64,000 bases of DNA from Liolophura sinensis. Taxonomy: Eukaryota > Mollusca > Polyplacophora > Chitonida > Chitonidae. The notes beneath the pieces are model-generated. The model had not been told where the DNA came from. It was given only the letters and a program-made list of their open reading frames with translations, and did no database searches. Positions 58,711 through 64,000 of this stretch are shown piece by piece. Positions within the stretch are counted from its first letter, which is position 1; every line of letters starts with the position of its first letter. Where the stretch lies: the NCBI RefSeq assembly GCF_032854445.1, contig NC_088304.1, forward strand, positions 11,233,704 through 11,297,703. Direction: 5' to 3'. The translations under genes were made by a program, and so were the position numbers.

Positions 58711-61471
58711 ATGGCGGATTCAAGTGAAGACGAACTATTGTTGCTTGACAGTGTTTTGCCGAAAATTATCCTAGGAAAACGCAAAAGAATGGGCGTTCAT
58801 GAGATAAATAAAAGGAGGCGAATGGAAGGTGAATATCATCACTTGTTTCCTTTGCTTAAAAGGAGCCCTTCTCGTGTCCAGTCATACTTGAGAATGAGCC
58901 AAGAGACATTCAAGTATATCTTAGAAAAAATTGAACCAAAGATAACAAAGAACTGGTGCAACTGGCACCAACAACCAATTCTGCCAGAGGAGCGTCTAGT
59001 TATTACGCTCAGGTGAGTCACCCTTAGTTGAAACGTATGTGTATATACAGTTATATATATAAGTATGAAGTAATAACTGTAAATATATATTCATGCATAC
59101 ACAATGAACTAAGACTGTGTAAACGTGTATCATAAAGTTTATTGATCTCCATTATGAACTACAACAGGTAAATCTCTTGTTTGTTTTAAACTTATGGTGA
59201 GGACATTTTAGGAGAGAAGAGTAGGATTAAAAAGGTTGTTACTCACAAAAGACAATAAACAAACAGAGAAAACAGCCAACAAACTCAGAAACTATCTTAG
59301 TTATAGAATGATTATATAAAATCAACAACATAGATGTTTAAAAAAGATCACTGTTCGTAAAGAATAAGAATGATTTTCCACTTGCGAGAGAAAAATCATT
59401 TACGCCTAACTGGCATATTAAGTATCTTGTGTAAAATACAATTTGAGTACAACAAAATTAAGGATCATTTGATGACTCTTTGTCTTCAGCACTCTAAATG
59501 AATGTACCTGGAAATGATAACAGCTTAAAAAATAAACCAACATAAAGATTACAACATATTAACAAAAACGCTGCTTAATATCTTTTGTTCAGGCGTTGAC
59601 AGATGTCTTAACGATCATAATGAAAACAATTAGTACTGGAAATGATGAGAGTCTGGCTGAGTGGTGTAGGAATCAATGCTATTAGGTGTTGAACCTGTGC
59701 TATAGCTTTGGTAAGACAATGCGGGCGATGTGCTATCTCGCAATTGTACATCCAGATCTTGGGGTTGGCTTTGTGAACGTTGTACTGTTGGTGGGTATAC
59801 AAACTCTTGCAGAACTGACTGTATTCGATTGCGAACGCAGAGTTTCAGGTGCTCAGGGACCATTTTCATGTATGGGTATAATGATTTGAGGAATTGGAAG
59901 TCAGCATCGTTTGTTTGCTCGGCATTTTCTCTTTTTTGACTTAAGCATTGAAGTTTTCTTTCTTCTATATCTATCAGTTCCCTGTAACTGTCCGAGCTGT
60001 CTCGACTGCGTTTTTTGGGGAGCCCTGCTCTTGTGTTTGTACGTTTACTCGACGGAGGCCCCGGAGAAAACTCCTGGAACGGCCCAGGCTCTGGTGCTTC
60101 AAAGGCTGTAGGATTGTCAAATGTGTCCGGTCCCTGACTTTCCACATTGCTGCCCTGGGTGTCTACTTCTGTTGCAGACTCATCCGCAATCCCCGGGCTT
60201 GGTTGATTACCTTCAAAGTTATCCAGATCTAGGGAGTCGAATGAAGTTCTCGGCGCAACAATATCTTTCAAAAAGAGAAGCTGATTGAAAAACTGCCACT
60301 TTGATTGTGGGCGATTGCTTGCAGCGTCTCCTGATCTTGGTACAGACCTTTTATTATATTCTGTCGCAAAGTAGTCTCGCAGGGACTTCCATTTGTTCTT
60401 AAGTGCAGTTTCTGAAAACAAAAAAATTAACAGCACATTATTATTTATGATATAGTGCTTGCATACAATATTATTGTCAATGATGAAAGTTCACATAAAC
60501 TGAGTCATAATGATTGCCCCATTCCAGCAAGTCAAATATATATATCACAATTCAAAAGTCGCTTTCAGAGACACAACTAATATGATGAACGTCTTTTTTT
60601 CAGATTTCTTGCAACCGGTTCATCTTTTAAGACCCTTGCCTTCAACTTCCGGGTGGGTGCCTCCACTGTAGCACACGTTGTGTCTGAAACTGTTACTGCT
60701 ATATGTGATGAGCTGAAACCAGTGCATATGCCCTCTCCAACCAGGGAAACATTCCTATCGGCTTCTGATGACTTTTACAATCTTTGGAATTTCCCAAACT
60801 GCTTAGGAGCGATAGACGGAAAGCATGTTCGAATCCGTTGTCCCAGCAAATCAGGATCCATGTTTTATAACTACAAAAGATATTTCTCAATAGTGTTGCA
60901 GGCTGTTGTTGATGCTCATTACAAATTTCTGACAATCAACGTTGGCGGACACGGGAAACAAAGCGATGGAGGTACTTTTCAAGCCTCGGGCCTTTATCGT
61001 GCTCTTGTGCAAGAAAAACTACATATACCAGAGCCTACAGCCCTGCCAAACTCCAATGTCGTGGCCCCATTTGTGTTCATTGCTGACGAGGCATACCCAT
61101 TAATGACTCATGTTTTGAAACCCTACAGTGGAACAAATCTCCCTCTTGATGAAGACTGCTTCAACAAGAGATTGTCAAGATGTAGAAAAACCGTGGAATG
61201 TGCGTTTGGAATTTTGGTAGCAAAATGGCGTTTGCTAAACAAAGAAATTGAGACAGACGTGCTGCTTGCCGATCGCATTGTAAAATGTGTTTGTGTCCTG
61301 CATAACACTATAATAGACAAAGAAGGCATGGTGGAAAACCTCAACGAAGTTTCGGTTGAAAACCAAGGCATAGTTTGGGACCGTGTTGGGAGGCCATGTA
61401 ATGATTCAAAAACTGTTAGGGATGTTTTTAAAGCATACTTCAGTAGATATCCTCTGCAATATATTCAATAG
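58711..61471 (+). CDS. Harbinger DDE transposase (HARBI1-like), two exons
   Basis: Exons 58711-59012 and 60604-61471 (donor AG|GTGAGT, acceptor TTTTCAG|A) join in frame to 389 residues. The N-terminal half is basic and helical (RKRMGVHEINKRRRMEGEYH). The catalytic domain has Asp172 in CLGAIDGKHVRI, Asp262 in FIADEAYPL and Glu299 in CRKTVECAFGIL, the IS5/PIF-type triad. The protein cuts at the element ends and inserts at TTA/TAA, normally needing the MADF-type partner for nuclear import and DNA binding. The start is the first ATG (MADSSEDELLLL). The 1591-base intron contains the terminal exon of the opposite-strand partner gene. Length is close to the usual 350-400 residues. No damage is seen. 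Confidence 0.93.
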
Positions 61472-61968
61472 CCTATCAACAAGAAAATGTAACCTTCAAA
61501 GAACAATCTGGGCCAAAGTCCATTAAAAGCTTTTGTAAACTGACCAGACGCTGCTCTTGTAAATATAAAAGTAGATCTGTCTTCGATTTTCTTTTGTTAG
61601 TAGATTACAATAAGCTTATAGTAGAGTTGGCTAGAGCGAGATGGTCCAAGGAAATAATGAGAAAGATATTGGGCATGAAAGGAAAAAAGGGAGAGGAGAG
61701 AGAGAGGAGAGAGAGAGAGGGGGGAGAGGGAAAGGGGGGGGGGGGGACTTGTACTACAGAATAGAAGGCAATGGAGCACAATGAAAATAAATGAAAGCAG
61801 CCATGAATAAATACATACAATAAAGTTATTCTTACCATCATGTTTCAGCTCTTCCCTAATTTCTTTCCAAGCACGATTCACAACGTTGCGGTTTGCGTGG
61901 TCTTTCCTTCTTTTGTCCCAAATTGCAGGTTTTCGAAACACGGCTGATATCAAAGACTCCACATCCAT
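59630..61968 (-). CDS. Harbinger-encoded MADF/BESS DNA-binding protein, two exons
   Basis: Exons 61968-61836 and 60411-59630 (donor GATG|GTAAGA, acceptor GTTTTCAG|AA) join to 304 residues. The MADF domain spans residues about 4-90: LISAVFRKPAIWDKRRKD, then NRAWKEIREEL, then across the intron LKNKWKSLRDYFATEYNK. A long polar linker rich in Pro, Ser, Asp and Glu follows, with a basic KKRSRD stretch that could be a nuclear signal. A BESS-like motif (FLKSLYPYMKMVPEHLKL) lies towards the end. Family role: binds the terminal repeats and recruits the transposase. Its 1424-base intron contains the whole catalytic exon of the transposase. Intact. Confidence 0.9.
61680..61750 (+). repeat. Purine microsatellite (GA)n/(G)n
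   Basis: GGGAGAGGAGAGAGAGAGGA-type repeats ending in a run of 13 or more G, in the intron of the MADF gene. Length is likely to vary between individuals. Confidence 0.85.
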
Positions 61969-62175
61969 TTTGGTCGGACTGTCAGAGGAGAAAACATACA
62001 CTGCACTTGCCAGATCGTGACTAGACAACACACATGGGGGGCACCAAAACACGCTTGCTCGCGATAAAGAATTAACTTTTGATTCTTTACGCTTTCCAAG
62101 CGTCGCTTGACATCGCAGGCGCGATAAAGCTAGCGTGCTTTTTGTGCGGCACAAGCAAATTCTGAACAACATTAC

Positions 62176-62235
62176 AAGTGCTTGCTTTATCGCGCTCGCT
62201 TTTATCGCGAGCAAGCGTTCTTTTTGTGCGCAGAC
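62176..62235 (-). repeat. Harbinger right terminal inverted repeat
   Basis: Reverse complement of the left end, with TTA immediately outside. Confidence 0.9.
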
Positions 62236-62238
62236 TTA

Positions 62239-63477
62239 GAGAGGATATAGTACATGCGAACCGCAATCAGACGGGGAACTGAAGCGAACAGAAGTGCGTG
62301 TCACCGTCTCGTCCGTCCACATACAAGGAATAGCTGATGACACTGTTTTGTGTTAAGTCATACATGGTGTTGGCTATATTTGCCTGTTTACCTAACTGGC
62401 TATATATATTTGGGCAATTGGAATGGGTGACAGATATAGGCCTATTATGTCTGCGGTCGTATACATAAAATCAACATGTACGCACTTATTCATAATGCAT
62501 ACACTTTGACCAGTATGTTGCTTTTTACTATAGCTGCGCAGGCCATACTCAAATATACTCAAATATATGTTAGCAGTCAGTTTTTGCATCTCAAAAACGG
62601 TTAAGTGTCTACAACGTATAGGAAATATAATTTGGGTTTGCAGTTTATTTATTTATATATTATTAATTTATTTGTTTATTTATTTATATATTTATTTATT
62701 TATCTGTTTATTGGACTTGTTTCAAGTCGAACTCAAGAATACTTTACTACTACGACGGCGGTCAGCATAATGGTGGGAGGAAACCGTGCGGAGCCCGTGA
62801 GAAACCCAGCCACGGTCATCCGCAGGCTGATGTCAGGCCGCTTGATTTGCTGTTGAAGTAACAACATAACAAAATCTTGCCAGACTGATGACCATTCCGA
62901 CACGCTTTGATAACAAGCGGTGAGGAAAGTGGGATACCTTTACTTGTACAAAAATATATGTTTTTATCTGTTTATTAAATGTGGTTTCATTTTTTCACTG
63001 CGGACTTCAATGTCTGAAGTAGAGAAGCATTATTTCATGCACCAGGGCTCAGTTGTTCGAAAATGTATGATGTACGTGTATAATATACCGGTATTGAGTC
63101 AAACTTTTAATTTAAAATTTTTGCCAAACTCAGGCGCCAATGCAGTTCTCCAAAGTCAAATTATAACAGCAGTTTTAGTTCAGTTTTAATATACTGGTAC
63201 ACAATTTTTGAAGCTAAATAGGCCTACAAAATTAAAGACTTGTCTTGTACCAGTAGTTAAATCTGGTATTAAGTCTTAAACCAGTTTTGAACAAGCAGGC
63301 CTAGGCCTTTAGATTGCATTAACTAGTTAAAACGCGGGATGCTTTAATACCCAATTTATGGCCCAAGCGTCTAAATATGTTGTGTCTTCTAGGCCTACAG
63401 GTACATGTCATAGGCCAGCTGTTCTACCTCCCATGCGCACCTTCCCAATGTCAACAGGGATGGGGCCTGCAAGTAGT
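62239..63477. other. Interval after the Harbinger element
   Basis: Contains a minus-strand family-1 SINE (62640-62852, with a long (ATTT)n tail) and otherwise AT-rich sequence. The plus ORF 62920-63189 has no motif and looks accidental. Confidence 0.5.
62640..62852 (-). mobile_element. SINE (family 1) with long TTTA tail
   Basis: The tail (TTTATTTATTTATATATT...) spans 62640-62715. The body reads ACTACTACGACGGCGGTCAG...AACCGTGCGGAGCCCGTGAG and ends at about 62852 without the tRNA head. Confidence 0.75.
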
Positions 63478-63827
63478 TTTCCGATTCTTACTATTGACCA
63501 TTATACTGACCATTATGTTGTGAAAATGAGCGGTCTGCGACTCTCGTGTGGCCATTTGCGAAGTCGTTTGTTTAAGACCACATGTCTTACGCCGATAGTG
63601 TACATATATATTTGTATGTAACCTGTGGAAAAGTTCATCAGCGATTTCTGAGGCAGTAGTTTACCCCGGGTACTCCGTTAAACTAGAACCAAAATAAATA
63701 CATTAGCGTTTATTTCTTTTTTTGTGGACGACTTTGATCATCGGGATGCATGATGAACGATATAAGGTACGTGTTGGTTTTAGGCCTGCACGCTATGCGT
63801 CCTATAAACAGATTCAAGCAGTTCATA
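63478..63827 (-). repeat. Uninterrupted X-Y repeat (empty site)
   Basis: The reverse strand joins half X (as at 54560-54830) directly to half Y (as at 58093-58240) through ACAGGTTACATACAAATA. This shows the state before the 3.26-kb composite inserted. Confidence 0.8.
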
Positions 63828-64000
63828 TGGAGTGAGTGAGTGCTTGGGGTTTAACGTCGTACTCAACAACTTTTCAGTCATATGACGACGAAGGTATCAC
63901 TAGGGTGCATGTACGTGTAATGTGCCTCCTTGTTGCAGGACGGATTTCCACCGCTCTTTTATTTAGTGCTGCTTCACTGAGACGACTTACCGAAGGCAAG
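63826..64000 (-). mobile_element. SINE family 2, cut by window end
   Basis: GAGTGAGTGCTTGGGGTTTA...AAAGTCGTCATATGACGACG-type sequence, the reverse of the family-2 3' half. It continues beyond the window. Confidence 0.75.

Larger units (their letters stand above)
58561..62235 (+). mobile_element. Complete autonomous PIF/Harbinger transposon
   Basis: 3675 bases bounded by about 58-base near-perfect inverted repeats (GGCTGCGCACAAAAGGAACG... at 58561, and the reverse complement of GTCTGCGCACAAAAAGAACG... ending at 62235). The target duplication is TTA at 58558-58560 and 62236-62238, the Harbinger preference. It carries both genes typical of the superfamily, a DDE nuclease and a DNA-binding MADF protein, with intact frames. 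Subterminal GCGATAAAGC/TTGCTCGCGATAAA motifs recur at both ends. Confidence 0.95.

Noticed and set aside
59948-60232. Plus-strand ORFs antisense to the MADF gene
   Set aside because: They are shadows of the minus-strand coding exon, which has clear MADF and BESS motifs.
1-64000. CRISPR arrays, bacterial operons or ribosomal RNA
   Set aside because: No spacer-repeat arrays, no ribosome-binding sites ahead of ORFs and no rRNA signatures. All confirmed genes have spliceosomal introns or are eukaryotic transposons.

Overview
The window looks like animal nuclear DNA, most likely from a mollusc. Genes are split into short GT-AG exons. The DNA is AT-rich and packed with tRNA-derived SINEs ending in (CAAATAAATAAA)-type tails. 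It also holds Tc1/mariner and PIF/Harbinger transposons, a jockey-like LINE and a decayed family-B DNA polymerase. The mollusc assignment is inferred from the style of the SINEs; no species marker is visible.

The host genes are a cluster of CYP3-clan cytochrome P450s. Copy A (minus strand, 1-8439) is cut by the left edge and shows exons 1-5. Copy B (11555-11628, plus) is a lone TATA box plus first exon. Copy C (plus, 13671-34240) has all 14 exons but carries single-base indels in exons 2, 3 and 8. Copy D (minus, 41503-53589) has 14 intact exons and an uninterrupted 528-residue reading frame with the I-helix AGxDTT, the K-helix ExxR and the heme-Cys loop. A and C are head to head, and C and D are tail to tail. 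Roughly 1-9 kb and 10.8-26.2 kb form a large imperfect inverted duplication. The right arm also holds a tandem duplication of promoter plus exon 1, and it is swollen by a LINE that contains a Tc1 copy that in turn contains a SINE.

Layout: 1-9.0 kb left palindrome arm (gene A). 9.0-10.8 kb repeat-filled spacer. 10.8-26.2 kb right arm (B and the front of C, with a LINE at 16.8-21.5 kb). 26.2-34.5 kb rest of C, with an intact Tc1-like transposon in intron 6 and a tandemly repeated exon-10 tail. 34.9-38.1 kb family-B DNA polymerase relic. 38.3-41.4 kb gene-poor. 41.5-53.6 kb gene D, with minisatellites and MITEs in its introns. 54.8-58.1 kb a composite element with terminal direct repeats. 58.56-62.24 kb an apparently complete PIF/Harbinger transposon. 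62.2-64 kb repeats.

The P450s are expected to be ER-anchored monooxygenases of the detoxification or steroid type. All four promoters share an AGGTCA-n-AAAGTA-like site directly beside the TATA box, which suggests common nuclear-receptor control. The Harbinger element encodes its own two-protein system, a DDE nuclease and a MADF/BESS DNA-binding partner, and each gene keeps an exon inside the other's intron.
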